From Saccharina japonica (Eukaryota; Sar; Phaeophyceae; Laminariales; Laminariaceae): DNA of 64,000 nucleotides. A program made the position numbers and the translations under genes. The notes beneath the pieces are model-generated. The model had not been told where the DNA came from, did not search any database, and saw nothing but the letters and a program-made list of their open reading frames with translations. Where the stretch lies: the NCBI GenBank assembly GCA_008828725.1, contig MEHQ01000650.1, positions 1 to 64,000 on the forward strand. Reading direction: 5' to 3'. Positions 33,161-44,250 of the stretch are shown here, one piece after another (position 1 is the stretch's first letter; every line of letters starts with the position of its first letter).

Positions 33161-33974
33161 TAAATATTATATTAATACAACAACGTACTGGATAGAGAGA
33201 CCGGCACGGCTTTTAATGTGAAGACAACAACAACAACAGCAGTCTCGAGGTACGTTTTTATAAAAAAGTTACGAGTGCTTACGTACAGATACGTCAGCTG
33301 TGAGTACGATCGATTGAGTGGTTGGCCCGCGACTGCGGAAGCTGCGTGATACGTACGTATTTCTCTTACGTATAAAATATACCTGGTATGAAACAAATAC
33401 TTTTGGTTTTCATATAAAAGTGAAAAATACGTCAGCTGCGAGTACAACCAATTGAATGGTCGAATTTTGTTGCGTTCATTGTTGCCGTTTCAAGAGCGTT
33501 TCGTCTGAACCGGTATTTAGGAGGTTCCAACCAAAGCCGCCGTCCGTCGGGGATCACTACCCCGTACAGCACACAGCACGCATCTCGCGGCGTGGTGGGT
33601 GACCTGCCACCTGGTCAGCGTGCGATCCGCTGCCAAGGGACGGGCGTGCGATTGCCCAGTCTTTTCGTGGAACACCGCGGTCCAGCAAACGTGCGTCAAT
33701 GCGAGAGCTTCTCCAGAGCGGACAGAGTACAACAGCAGTACGAAAATTATCTGAATGTTTCGAGAGTTGTTTCAAGAGCACGAGCTCGATCTCGCAAGAT
33801 GTGCCCGTACTGCTGTAGCTTAGCAGACAGCGTTAGAATGTGTCGGCGGTCGTCTCGTTGCCCCTGACGGGCATCGACGGCTATACGGAACAACGCGCCA
33901 GCATAACTTACTTATCCATCCTCGCGTGTTGCACCCGGCGGCATACCGTTTGTTGTCGCTCTGATTTCCCACAG

Positions 33975-34077
33975 CTTGCATCACCGGGCGGAGCGAGATA
34001 CATCTTGCGATCTACCCGGTACACCAAGCAGTACACGTACACCGTTGGCTTCCAGCCTCCAACTGCTATTACCATAG
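33975..34077 (+). CDS. Conserved exon of an unrecognised gene (duplication A, copy 1)
   Basis: A 103-bp block bounded by acceptor TTTCCCACAG and donor GTAAGC. It translates as LASPGGARYILRSTRYTKQY followed by TYTVGFQPPTAITI. The copy at 55,593-55,695 differs at only two bases while intron flanks differ much more, which suggests selection on this exon or recent conversion. The exon is not a multiple of three (phase 1 end). Partner exons were not resolved; candidate upstream coding sequence lies at 33,600-33,865 (LPPGQRAI, then FVEHRGPANV, shared with 55,230-55,440) and acceptor-like CTTGTTCCAG and TTTCCTGCAG sites occur at ~34,600-34,645. No family recognised. Confidence 0.45.
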
Positions 34078-34865
34078 GTAAGCCGATTGTATCCCGTGAA
34101 CGCGTCGACGGGATTGAGAGCGGGCATGCTCATGAGCAGAGACTGTTTGTTGGGGGAGGGTCTACGGTACAAGTACTGTATATCTTTTAACCAGAAACCT
34201 ATGAAATGTTGCTCGTACGAGTTGTACTATCGCCGTTTGTTCCCGATAAATCGGGGGATACGATATTACAGTAGGCTGCGGTTGCTGTACGGCTGTACTG
34301 GGGATACAGAGGACGAGTTTGTACTATTATTAATAGTGTATCCTACTGCACGTGGTTCTTGATACCTGGTACCGGCACATGCGTATTATGCTCTGCAAAA
34401 TGTCATACACGAGAAGCACGCGCGATCGAAGTATCACACGCAGCTTGCAACCATGAGCTTCGGCGAAATAATCGATCTCGCAGCTGAGATATATTTTCAA
34501 AGATACCAGGTACCATGCACCACGTATCTTTTTTATGGAAAAACAAATGTTGCGCTTGGGTCAAAGTTATGTTTCGTGTGCTGCGCAGCCGTTTCATGCT
34601 TGTTCCAGGCCCACCTACGTACGTATCTGTATTTTCCTGCAGGCGTACACGGGAAAATTTCTCCACTCCACAGCAGTTTTCCCTTCACGAAAAAATGTAG
34701 AACACACGCGGCCGACATACCACGTAGCATGCAAAGCTGAGTACCAGTTTCCGTTATTCAATCGATTGCGCCCACGATTGACGTATGGAATGTATGACTT
34801 TTTTGTTGCGAACAGTCACTAATTCCACCGCTGTCGTTATTCTACATGACGTATCTTACAGCCAT

Positions 34866-35347
34866 TAGGGATGTACATCAACTATTTTTCGGGGTTGATT
34901 TGATTGTTGATTAATTTGTCCAAACCGTGTTGATTTAATCATGATAGTTGATTAATATCAACACAATCAACTTCACGATGATGTGATTAATAATCATGAT
35001 TATCGGTTGATTATTGATGGTTTTCACGGTTACATCACAAAACTCCTCTTTTTTATTCAAAAATAATCAACTAATCATGATTAAGTTCAATAATCAACTA
35101 ATTATTGATTAGTTCATGTGTGGCAATGTGCGCCAGGGGCACATTTGTTTACGGCTACATCACAAAACGCCACTGAAAAAACTAAATAATCAACTAATCA
35201 TGATTGTGTTCCATAATCAACTACGAGTAATTATGACTAGTTGATTCAAATCAACAATCAACAAGAATCAATCACATCGCGTGATTAAAATTAATCACCA
35301 AAAATAATCATAATCAACACGTGATTACGGGTTGATGCACATCCCTA
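34866..35347. mobile_element. hAT-like MITE, AT-rich
   Basis: Ends TAGGGATGTACATCAAC and GTTGATGCACATCCCTA are inverted with one mismatch. The flanks ACAGCCAT (34,858-34,865) and ATCGCCAT (35,348-35,355) match at six of eight bases, as expected for an old 8-bp target duplication. The second copy of duplication A lacks the element at the same place (CATATAGCAACAGGTACAC, 57,357 on). The interior is built from AATCAACTAATCATGATTA-like inverted motifs with no coding capacity. hAT assignment rests on TAGGG ends and 8-bp target length. Confidence 0.75.
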
Positions 35348-36626
35348 ATCGCCATACAGGTACACTGCTGCTACGATACACTATGAAGCTGTACTGCAGT
35401 CTCCACTAAACATGAAGTCCTTAGCCTGCTGTACTGCTGTAGCTGCTACTGAACATTGATCACGATAATAGGCTGTTGTTGTCTTCCAGGTATTTGTTGA
35501 CAGCCTCCATGCTTGAGGCACGAATTTAGGGCCAATATCAACGTCTTCCGAGTAGTGTCCCTCTTTGAACAAGATCTGTCTTTTCCGCTACGCACCTGGC
35601 CGCGTTTATATTTCGAACGATCGCACCGCAACACAGCAGCATTGCGGCATCTCATTGGCCTGCTTAGCATGGACAGGTACAGTAGTTGGTATGGGACGGC
35701 ACATGGATCGTTTCTCGATATTTATCTTGAATTTATGCTACGAAGTAAATACATATTGTACGTCTACATGTGAATAAAAATAAACATGGCCGGTACAGTA
35801 CTATTCTGTAATATTACTATGCAAACAAGCGATCGAGACAAAACGCGAAGGAACGTGGGTCTATTAACAATATTGCTTTCTTCAGCGCGGCAGAGGTGTT
35901 ATACGCCGAATGCATACACAATGGGTGGCGCCCGCTGCGGTCTAAGCTCCGAAAAGAGAGCCCGGCAAACCCGGGCGCTACCTCCGTGCAGTGATGTTCT
36001 TCTACAAACTTCCGACGGTCCTCCGTCCTGTCTAACACAGTGGTGCTGCCAAACCAGTCGCAGGATGAGGAAGCCTAGCCCGGGGTACCATTTGAAATCC
36101 CGCTGGAATAAGGCCGACTTGCCCATATTTCATTAAATAGTATGTGTATGTACCAACCAAGATCCTATGTTACGAGTAGCAGCAATTAGTTTTAACAGCC
36201 ATAATATGACCCCCATTCCCCTGACGAAGATAAAACTCTATGATGACAGCGAACCAAACAACTACCGTTTTTTTTTACGGTTGGCGTGGGTGAAGGACAG
36301 CAATATTACCCTTCAAGTAGTATGCAACCAACCGCCCGCTCTCCGACGCAACGATAGGCGCGTACATAAATGGGGTACTATAGTACCCCCTTCTAACGAA
36401 TAAGGATGCAAACATCAAATAACGTACTGTAGATTTTTATTTATTGGTGCGTGCTGTGCATAAAGCTCTTCAATGCGTATGAAGGTCTCCGATGATGGCC
36501 TGCGGCCCTGACAACTTTCTGTCACATCCACCGATAACCCACCTGCCCTAACATTTGCTCGCGCATCATATCTGCACGACTCTTCTCCACAGCTCGCCAA
36601 AGAGGTCCGTGGGCTCCACCATCACC

Positions 36627-39600
36627 ATGCGTCTCCTCTTAGCACTGCTAGCAGGAGGGATACTGTCCGAAGTGAGCGGGCAGGCCGACCCGTTCAGCGT
36701 GTATGGTGACATCCACCACCAGCGGCTGGCCTTCCCTTCGTTCTTTGCGACGGCAGCTATGATGGTGAGTTGTCAAAAGAAACGCCTCGTTTCCCGCTGT
36801 TGCCCCCAACACATGCGGTTGCGGCACGCGGGGTACAGACACGTGTGAGCTGGGAGGTAGTTGGTGTGGCATTCCCCGCGGTGGTTTGGTGCAGCGTGGA
36901 CGGAAACCACAACATGTGTATCTCCTGCTCTACGTACATTAGATGGGTGCCTCGACTACTAGGATCTTGGTCCGGGGTTCTTGTCAACATAGTGGAGACG
37001 CTCCCCACACAGAGTACGAATCACCAGAACCAACGCTTACGTGGATCGCCGAACAAAGCGTCCCGCAGTTGAGTAAGCACAACTCAAATGGTGACTGAAC
37101 ACCGACGAACGGAGTACACGCTGGACCCCGCATGCGATTAAGCTCGAATACGCAACTAAGCCCCGGGTACCGGTAGGTCGAGAGGGTTTTTTTCGTACCC
37201 GCGCTATTAGGATTTGGTGAAACGGAAGCAATTCAGAGGCTCCAAGTAAAACGGAACACTGTGTAGTTTCGCTTCCCGCCTTCTTGGAAGCGCCATTCTT
37301 TTCGAAAAATGTTTTCATCCTTAAATGCCAGATAATCCACATTTGTTTTGCGCGTAATTCTTAATGTTGCCAGATTCTCCATTTGTTTAAATCGGAATTT
37401 GAAGCGTTCCTGATAGTTTTCCCTCTCTTAATTTTCCAAACTCTGGAAATGCTTCCTGTTTTTCCTGTTTTTTTTTTCTTGCGGAAAACAAATCGATAAT
37501 CTGGAAACAATCTCCGATAAGAAAGGCCCTAAAGCTGGTGGTCGTCCAATCTGCAGCGGCGCAGGGTTTAGTCACGTTCTATCCGGCCGAGTTGGAAAGC
37601 TGTGGCGAGAGCCAGAGACTGGTGGGCTTTTCGAAAGTGCTTGGTGTTTCGTGAAACACTACTCTACCTCGCCTGTCTTCAACCGTAATACGAAACCATT
37701 TTAGCACATATCGTACGATGGCACCGGACGGTGCCCAGGTTTTGAAGTACATCGTATTTTCCCCGGTTCGCAAGGATTATTTTCGCAGTCTCAGCCGGCT
37801 CCGAAAACGAATTGCTAACATCAACTCTCCTACACTCGTCCTTCTCCACCATACGAGTCGGGCACGCTCGTGAAAGGAACACTCTCAGGTAATACGCACA
37901 CAACTTGGTACACCGAGCTTCCTCTGAAATATCGACACTAACTGATGCTTTGCCACTGCGCGGCGCGCTCGTTGCTTGTGCTTTGTTTGCACCTATCGTA
38001 TTCCCCTCCGCCAGCCTGTCTTCATCGGCACTGGCATCCACTCCACTACCCGAGCTATTGCTAACACATTCGCTCCGATCGAGAAGCCAACTCTTCTCAC
38101 TACCGGCACAAGCAACACGGATGACAACGAGAACGTCAACAACGGCCTCGCTGTGGCTCTCTTCAGGCCGTTGGAGGCTCCCGGTGCGGATGTGCCCACG
38201 ACCGCCGCAGCAGTGGCGCCTGCGGGAGAGCACACGTGCGGTTTGGCCACGGCCAACATCACCGACGGAACCCCCGACACTCCCACCATGATCGCCGGGG
38301 ACGCCTCCGTCGACACGAGCAGCGACAACTGGCACGGCACAACCGCTCTGGTCATCTACCGGCCAGTTGAGGCTGCCCGTACGGTGGCGTATTTGACCTG
38401 CTCAGCTTTCGTGCTTGAGGGAAAGCTCGCCCGCGCTTTCGCCACGGTTATCATCACCGGTGGAAACGTCGGCGCTCCCGTCATGGTCATCGGAGACACC
38501 CCCGTCGCCTCGAGCAACGCCGACGATGACCTGTCGAATGCCTTCGCTGTGGTGCTGCACCGGCCGTCCAACTCGGTGACCAACACTGAGTCCGCTGCCG
38601 CCGCACTACTGCGCACTACTCTCACGTGCTCTTCGACCACGGCTGATGTCACCGCTGCTGGAGATGACGACGCCCGCGCCATAGTCACCGTCGGCATCAT
38701 GGCTAAGGACACGGAGCCGTACCATGCTTCTACCAGTCGCCCTAGTCCATCGGATGTCAAAGCGAGGCTACAGGCTAGGCAGGGGGGCAGTTCTGATCGA
38801 GTGGTAGAGGTGAGTAGTAGGTCGTGCTTCCGATCTAGCCATGAAGCTCTACTGTAGGCTCCACACAAGTGCCTGCTGTATTGATACTGTAGATTGCTAC
38901 AATTTGAGGTGTTTATATACAGTTATAAAGTACGAGGACCAAGCTCTTCTTTGTAGTAGTACATGGTGATGAGCATCTACATACTAAACAGTACACCTGG
39001 TACATCACAACGCGGCAATACTTTCCTTCGGCAGGTCCAAGCTGAGTTCGATGCTGGTGTGGACAGCATCACTCCCGTCGTCGAGGTGGGTGCTATTTCC
39101 TGTTTCATGTGGAGTCCTGAACCTTTACAGTAGAGTCCGCAGGCACAGAGGTTGTATTCGTACATGTGTTATGTAGTTATATTTGTACCAGGTTTGCTAC
39201 AATTGAGACGGAGAACATAGCTCAGAATCGGCCTTCCCTTCCACATGAGCTCTTCGTGGCTCTACAGGATGAGAAACGTACAGGATAAATCTATTTGGTT
39301 GGATGAATACAACATCACTGTCATGCCTTCGTGTAGGTTCCTACCGTGTCTGATGGCGGCGAGGATGAAGTGGAGAGGCCAGTCCCTCCCGATGTCAAGG
39401 CGAGTGCTGCTTATTGTTCGGTCTGGAGCTATGCAGCTCTAAAGGTCTGCGATTGTTTTTCAAAACAGACGTAGCGCATTTTTGGAACCGCTCGTAGAAC
39501 AGAACGACCGATGTATAGTAGAATCGTTGAGTTGGCCTGGTCAAAATGTGCATTCTAAAGATACATCTGCTCTCTCGAAACAAGCTTTGCCGCCTACACT

Positions 39601-40287
39601 GAGTACGTTTCCTTGTCGTCCTTTTAGCTGATCTATATTCCACTGTAGACGTTTTCTGGTTTTACGTTGTATTTCTCCAGGGTGCATGTTCTTGCCCCAC
39701 CCGCTATCAGCGATACGAGCTCACATAAACTTGGTAGCCCAACTGTGAATACTAGCTGCAGTAGCGCTATCGCACTACAAGAGACAACCCCCCCATCCCG
39801 AAAAATGTTCGTTTACGAAGAAAAAACAGGTATATATTCCACCTTGTAAGTTCATCGCATGCACCTTCCATTTTTCTGTCCGTTCCATCTGACGGTGCTC
39901 ATTGGTGTCTGTCAATAACTCGCCCTCGCTGACTTGCTGCAGGGGTCTTCTTTCAAGGTCCCCCCCCGGCTATCGAAGATGGATCTTGCGGCATCCCTTC
40001 TCCCATTGAACTTCTATGAGCTATATGTTGCGTTCCCCACACTCGGCACTGCCGTTTCCACTTTCCTGTCGAAGTTGTGGTCCGGTCTCGGGTTGCTGCA
40101 CCTTACCCCTGCCGATGTTTGGGCGCAGCATAGGGACATGGCGAGCTGGTGCTTGGTGCTGCTGGCATCGGCAGGCTCCGCGATCGAGGAGGCTTTGGCC
40201 TCGTTCGACTCGTGGGTCTGGTCACTGATCCTCGGCCAAGACGGCTTGTCCACCATGGCGGAGGTTTATTTCACCGGGTGGGGGTGA
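36627..40287 (+). CDS. Secreted RP-repeat protein, five-exon gene (copy 1)
   Basis: Model: exons 36,627-36,764, 38,015-38,809, 39,035-39,085, 39,337-39,399 and 39,943-40,287. All junctions are phase 0, giving 463 residues. Exon 1 is a signal peptide (MRLLLALLAGGILSEVSG) plus QADPFSVYGDIHHQRLAFP and ends at GTGAGT. Exon 2 starts after CCCCTCCGCCAG with PVFIGTGIHSTTRAIANTF and has one ~171-aa unit of three sub-repeats marked LAVALFRPLEAP, ALVIYRPVEAA and AVVLHRPSNS. It ends DRVVE before GTGAGT. Exon 3 is VQAEFDAGVDSITPVVE. Exon 4 ends PPDVK before GCGAGT; a GC donor is likely, because the following intron sequence resembles the start of intron 2. Exon 5 has hydrophobic stretches and the HLTP block and ends at TGA, which overlaps another possible donor. 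Two Cys per unit and the signal peptide suggest an extracellular or surface role. Family unknown; exons 1-2 are well supported by three copies, exons 3-5 less so. Confidence 0.55.
36765..38014 (+). other. Intron 1 of the RP-repeat gene (copy 1)
   Basis: 1,250 bp from GTGAGTTG to CCGCCAG. Homologous introns of 1,271 bp lie at 58,667-59,937 and its inverted partner. The acceptor tract (TTTGCACC, then TATCGTATTCCCCTCCGCCAG) is pyrimidine-rich. Immediately upstream of the copy L acceptor the exon 2 frame hits a TGA at 59,870-59,872, consistent with intron. Minus-strand open frames across intron 1 are not conserved between this copy and the 58-kb copies. Confidence 0.5.
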
Positions 40288-40299
40288 GTAATCGCGGGT

Positions 40300-41230
40300 T
40301 GCTTGACGCACTCAGTAGAGGCATGGGTTCTATTGATCGAACCTCCCTTGCTATCGTTTCCGTACCACAAAAGCGCTCGTAGTTATATGAGCTCTGGAAG
40401 AGCATTGGCAAGATAGGGACCAACGCACTGTAGAATAGCTACCGACACATATAGTAGTTCTAGAACCCTATAGAAGCGTAGCGGGGCATTTTTCAGGTAC
40501 ACGCAAAATTGTTATTTCAAGAAGTACGTGCCGTCTGTACGGCTTTAACTATATACATACCAGGTATGTACTGTTGTGAGATTGGAAGGCCAGTAGATAC
40601 CTTACTTTCGCCTTTCAATTTTGCATGCCGTCGGTTACTCTCCCCGTTCAGAGCGCAGCTTTTGTTACAGGAAATGTCCTGATTTTTTTTGTTTTGATCG
40701 TTTTCATGGTTCGTGTTCTATAGAACAGTACGGATCGACGTTTGGGAAGTACCACCAAGTGACATCGTGTATACCCAGTAGTTGGTACTCCTGTATTTAC
40801 GGACCAGGCATGCGTGTTGCGCTCAGTGAGTCTGCTTGGGTTTGTGGTAGATTACAGCAGTACGGCAATAGTGACATTCTACCCTACGTTTAGATACCTG
40901 GGCACCACGTATCCATTATGTTTAAAGTGTACAGACACCTACAGGCCTTCCCATCGTGCAATACGTACACCTCAGTCAGTATACATCTACAGTAGATCTA
41001 CTGTACAGTAATATGCGAAATATTGCGTGCTGGGATCTTGGACGTGTATTATAACTGGAGTCATGGCAGAGGGTTCCTGGGTGTAACTGTACGAATGGAT
41101 ATGGTGTCACGGTGCAGCATGTTAGGGTAGAAACATCCAAACCATGCTCCCGCTCGCCCCTCTCACGGCGTCCTGGTGGATGTCGTACGTACTGTAGGGC
41201 TCTACCGTTAACCTGCCAGCGTAGGTCCTA
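40300..41230. other. Unassigned stretch
   Basis: Contains a CATACCAGGTATG palindrome near 40,556 and AGATCTACTGTACAGTA near 40,995, both of dispersed palindromic types. No gene supported. Confidence 0.3.
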
Positions 41231-41285
41231 TAGTTTACTTCTGTGCATGATCGACCTTCTTCACCCCGCCTTCGGAATTTTTTAA

Positions 41286-41567
41286 AGGTGCTTCGGACGG
41301 TCAGCTTTTGAGGCGTTCGTGGCATACCTGGTCGCTCGCAAGGACTGGGGGATTATAGCCATGGGCCTGTTCTTGCTGCTGTTCGGCCCAGGGTATATCG
41401 TGATCGGCGTGACAAAGATTATGGACCACTTCATTGACGAGAATGACGAGGGTACCACGAAGCCGGCTGCGCGAGAATGTCGGGTCCACAGCCGCCCCGA
41501 CAGCCGCCCACGAGCAACTCGCCGAGGAAAACGAGGCGGTGCGAAGAAAAAGAGCAAATGGAAGTAG
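41286..41567 (+). CDS. RCFGRSA membrane microprotein, best-preserved copy
   Basis: An open frame from 41,286 to the stop at 41,565-41,567 reads RCFGRSAFEAFVAYLVARKD, then a membrane segment GIIAMGLFLLLFGPGYIVIG, an acidic patch (HFIDENDEG) and a basic C-terminus (RRGKRGGAKKKSKWK). The only in-frame ATG is 41,361, within the membrane segment, so an upstream exon or a non-AUG start is needed. The 7.5-kb relic shares RCFGRSA, the charged patch and the membrane segment. Topology with a basic tail suggests a single-pass membrane protein with the C-terminus in the cytosol. A purine-rich tract follows the stop. Function unknown. Confidence 0.4.
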   Translation, partial: RCFGRSAFEAFVAYLVARKDWGIIAMGLFLLLFGPGYIVIGVTKIMDHFIDENDEGTTKPAARECRVHSRPDSRPRATRRGKRGGAKKKSKWK

Positions 41568-41630
41568 ATCTTCGTGGTTGCGCGAACGCTGTGTGCCTGA
41601 CAACGTTCATGGACTGGGTGGCTGGGGTTT

Positions 41631-41715
41631 GTAGAGAGAGGGAGAGATATAGCGAGCGGGGTGGGGAGAGAGAGAGAGAATGTGGGAGAGAGGAATGGAG
41701 AAGGGGGGGGGCACG
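41631..41715 (+). repeat. GA/G-rich tract
   Basis: Runs of GAGA and GGGG over about 80 bp, downstream of the membrane microprotein; it resembles the G-rich tract after the 28.3-kb frame only in composition. Confidence 0.5.
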
Positions 41716-41934
41716 CAAACATGCGGGGGCTATTAGGGTTCTTAGGGGGCAACTACGCCAACGCGAACAATTCCAAGGTGTAACCGAAGGCTCAACGATG
41801 TTACAGACAGGGGTTAGCCCACCAGAACGTGCAATCAACGTGTGCGTTCATAAACATGGCACGAGAGAGAGCGGTGGAGCTAGTCGTGCCTTGCATTCGA
41901 TCGGTGCCCAACGGGTGAATCTTGTGTAATCGGC

Positions 41935-42325
41935 GAGGGCAGGTTACAAATAGTATTTGTAACCCCCAGTTGCGAAAGTCGAGAGACACCCCCTAACTAT
42001 AACCTTACCCCCATCCCAAACCGTATACATCACCTATACCCCCCATCCCTGCACCTAACCCCGACTCTGCCCTTGGAAAGCTGCATATGGCATAATAGCC
42101 CTTAGATTTGATACAGCATGTCAGCTGTGAGTTCGACCGATTGAGTGGTTGGTACTCAAGTTGGAATCTGCAGTTATGTTCTATGCATCTGTCTGAGGAC
42201 ATGGTTTGGCGCTAGGGGTGAGGGCAGGGGGTAGAGGTGATGTGTACGGTTTGGGATAGGGATAGGGTTAGGGTTAGGGGTTGCTTGTCGGCTTTTGCAG
42301 CTAGGGGTTACAAATAGTCGCTTCC
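41935..42325. mobile_element. MULE-like foldback element with 11-bp target duplication
   Basis: The direct repeat GTGTAATCGGC flanks it on both sides (41,924-41,934 and 42,326-42,336). The arms are inverted over about 115 bp: the left arm has GGTTACAAATAG, CATCCCAAACCGTATACATC and CCCTGCACCTAACC, matched inverted by the right arm from AGGGGTGAGGGCAGGGGG to GGGGTTACAAATAG. Long inverted ends and a 9-11 bp target duplication are the hallmarks of Mutator-like elements. No transposase. The right arm contains TAGGGTTAGGGTTAGGGG. Confidence 0.75.
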
Positions 42326-42339
42326 GTGTAATCGGCAAT

Positions 42340-43535
42340 CCAGAACTGCAGCGCAAGGTTGACGATGGACTTTTGTGACCTACCGGCGCTACGATTGGAG
42401 ATGGCGTCACAGTCTCGCCGTTCGTGGACAGCAATGCGATTCCCTCACGGTTATCTCCGCTTAAGGAACGGACACATGCACTATCCGTGTTCGTCTATCA
42501 AAACTTGGTGCGCTCGTACTGAGAGGGGGGCGCTGGTGTAGTTTTCGTGCAGATATGGCTATCAACATTCAGTTGAGGGTTGGTTGAGGCGAGTTCCGAC
42601 GCTCCAGAGAGGCTTAAACGCATGGTACTGTGCCTGTTCGTAGTGCTGCATTCAAGGCACGTAGCGTGTAGAGGACCCGGTGTGTCGTGCTGGAGGGTGC
42701 AGTTACACGCCTGCTGGGCAAGGTATGGCTGCAGACCGCTCTGTATCGACACCCCCGCGGCTGTTATTCGGGGGTTTATATAGTGGTGCGGAGGCGTGAC
42801 AGAACCGGATTAAGAGCGCATTTATCGGATACAAGGGACAGCGCTCGTATCGATGTGTTGTTCGTGACAAGCCGTCATTGGACCCCTCTTAACCCCTCCC
42901 CTACGGGGCTTCAGAGGTAAAACTGTTGAAACTTAATGGCGTTTAGAGAACCAGCCGCACGAAGCAACGTGGGCTACCAAGTTAGGGGGTGATTATTTCA
43001 CTATCGGACTGCACTATCGGACTCCAAAACAAGGAGTTGCACGACACACGCGCAGCTTAAACTTTAAGCACGCTGCTCCGTCACATGGGAATAAGACCAC
43101 ACACTTAGTCAGTTTTCTTTGTTATCGCTATACATGGTGCGCCAGAAGGGTTATCTGCCGGATGATCTTATCTTGGGCGCGCTTAACCCAGGACACTGAC
43201 TGTTATCTTTTCTTTCCCGAAATAGCTCCCCTCCACCTTTTGAGAGCTCCCTGTTTGGGTTTGGTCTTCACCCCAACCCCCCCCTGCTCACCCACTCGCC
43301 CGCTCACCCACCAAGTTCCTCGACACCATCGCTAGCCCTGCACCGGTCATCAGCGAATAGTTAATGCCCGAAAATACACAACAGTGACCCCCCAAATAAC
43401 CCTCCAGACGGCGTTGCTTGCTGCTGGTGTGTGCCAAGTGCACCGTTTGGCCAACCGAGGCGCCGTGTAGCAGGGTGGCGAACACAGCAAAGTGTGCAGC
43501 ACCTACGCGTATCCATGCCTGATATGCACATATAC
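42340..43535. other. Unassigned stretch
   Basis: Several plus-strand frames of 60-80 codons, none with family or splice support. No repeat match recognised. Confidence 0.3.
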
Positions 43536-43539
43536 ACCA

Positions 43540-44060
43540 CGCTTTAGCATCAACAATAAATCCAAATAAATAAGGACAAACCGAAACTGAAAGAGCAATC
43601 AAAACGCGAACATAGGTAAACAAACTGTACAACCGATGCTACAAACAAAATGCAACACCTTGCAAGGGGTAAAACGAGACTAGAGCACCAACAAACTGAG
43701 ACTATTACATAAGACGACGACATGCAAGGAACATAAAACTGCAACGAGATCGAAGAACCACACACGAGGACCAGGCACCACAAAATGCAACGATTGGATA
43801 GGATGCAACAAGGAACACAACGGCAAAAACAAAACGAGAAAAGGATCTCTCTCCACGCCCACCGTGAGAGATAACACAGACGACAACGAATACCGTAGCT
43901 TTACATATATTTACGGATACGTACGCGGCTCTCCTGAAGCAGGAGACATTTCATCCCACATCATCAAAGCCATCCTACACCTACAAACATCAAAACGGAG
44001 CAGGGTTTGGGGGGGGGGAGGGGGACGACAGCCCTCAACAAGCGTAGTCCCCGTACGGTG
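43540..44060 (+). repeat. Dispersed repeat C, copy 2
   Basis: Same orientation as 470-990, with CGTTGCATTTTG-type indels between copies. The better-preserved block is GCAAGGGGTAAAACGAGACT to GATAACACAGACGACAACG. Long minus-strand frames of Val/Leu/Cys-rich sequence arise from its composition. Confidence 0.6.
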
Positions 44061-44250
44061 TAACGTGCATACAACAACAGCTGCACTGTTGTGCACACCA
44101 GCTAGAAGTTTACTCGGGAACGATGCAACGCACATACAACAGTTGCAACACTGCTGCTTGCCCCAGCCAGGCGTATAATGCTACAGTAAAATCGGGGTCG
44201 ACGGAAGTGGAGACAGCGAATGCAAGGTGGTGGCCCCATGACTTGGAGCC

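Larger units (their letters stand above)
33160..38700 (+). repeat. Segmental duplication A, copy 1
   Basis: Collinear with 54,730-60,590. It covers the 33.6-34.8 kb region, the 35.4-36.6 kb region and exons 1-2 of the repeat-protein gene. Differences: copy 1 has the hAT-like element at 34,866-35,347; copy 2 has about 900 bp at 56,402-57,305 not found here. The preceding GAAGCTTC element also matches, so the duplicated block probably starts before 33,160. Confidence 0.8.

Noticed and set aside
42250..42290. Telomere or subtelomere signal (TAGGGTTAGGG)
   Set aside because: Only three short repeats, within the inverted arm of a MULE-like element that has an 11-bp target duplication.
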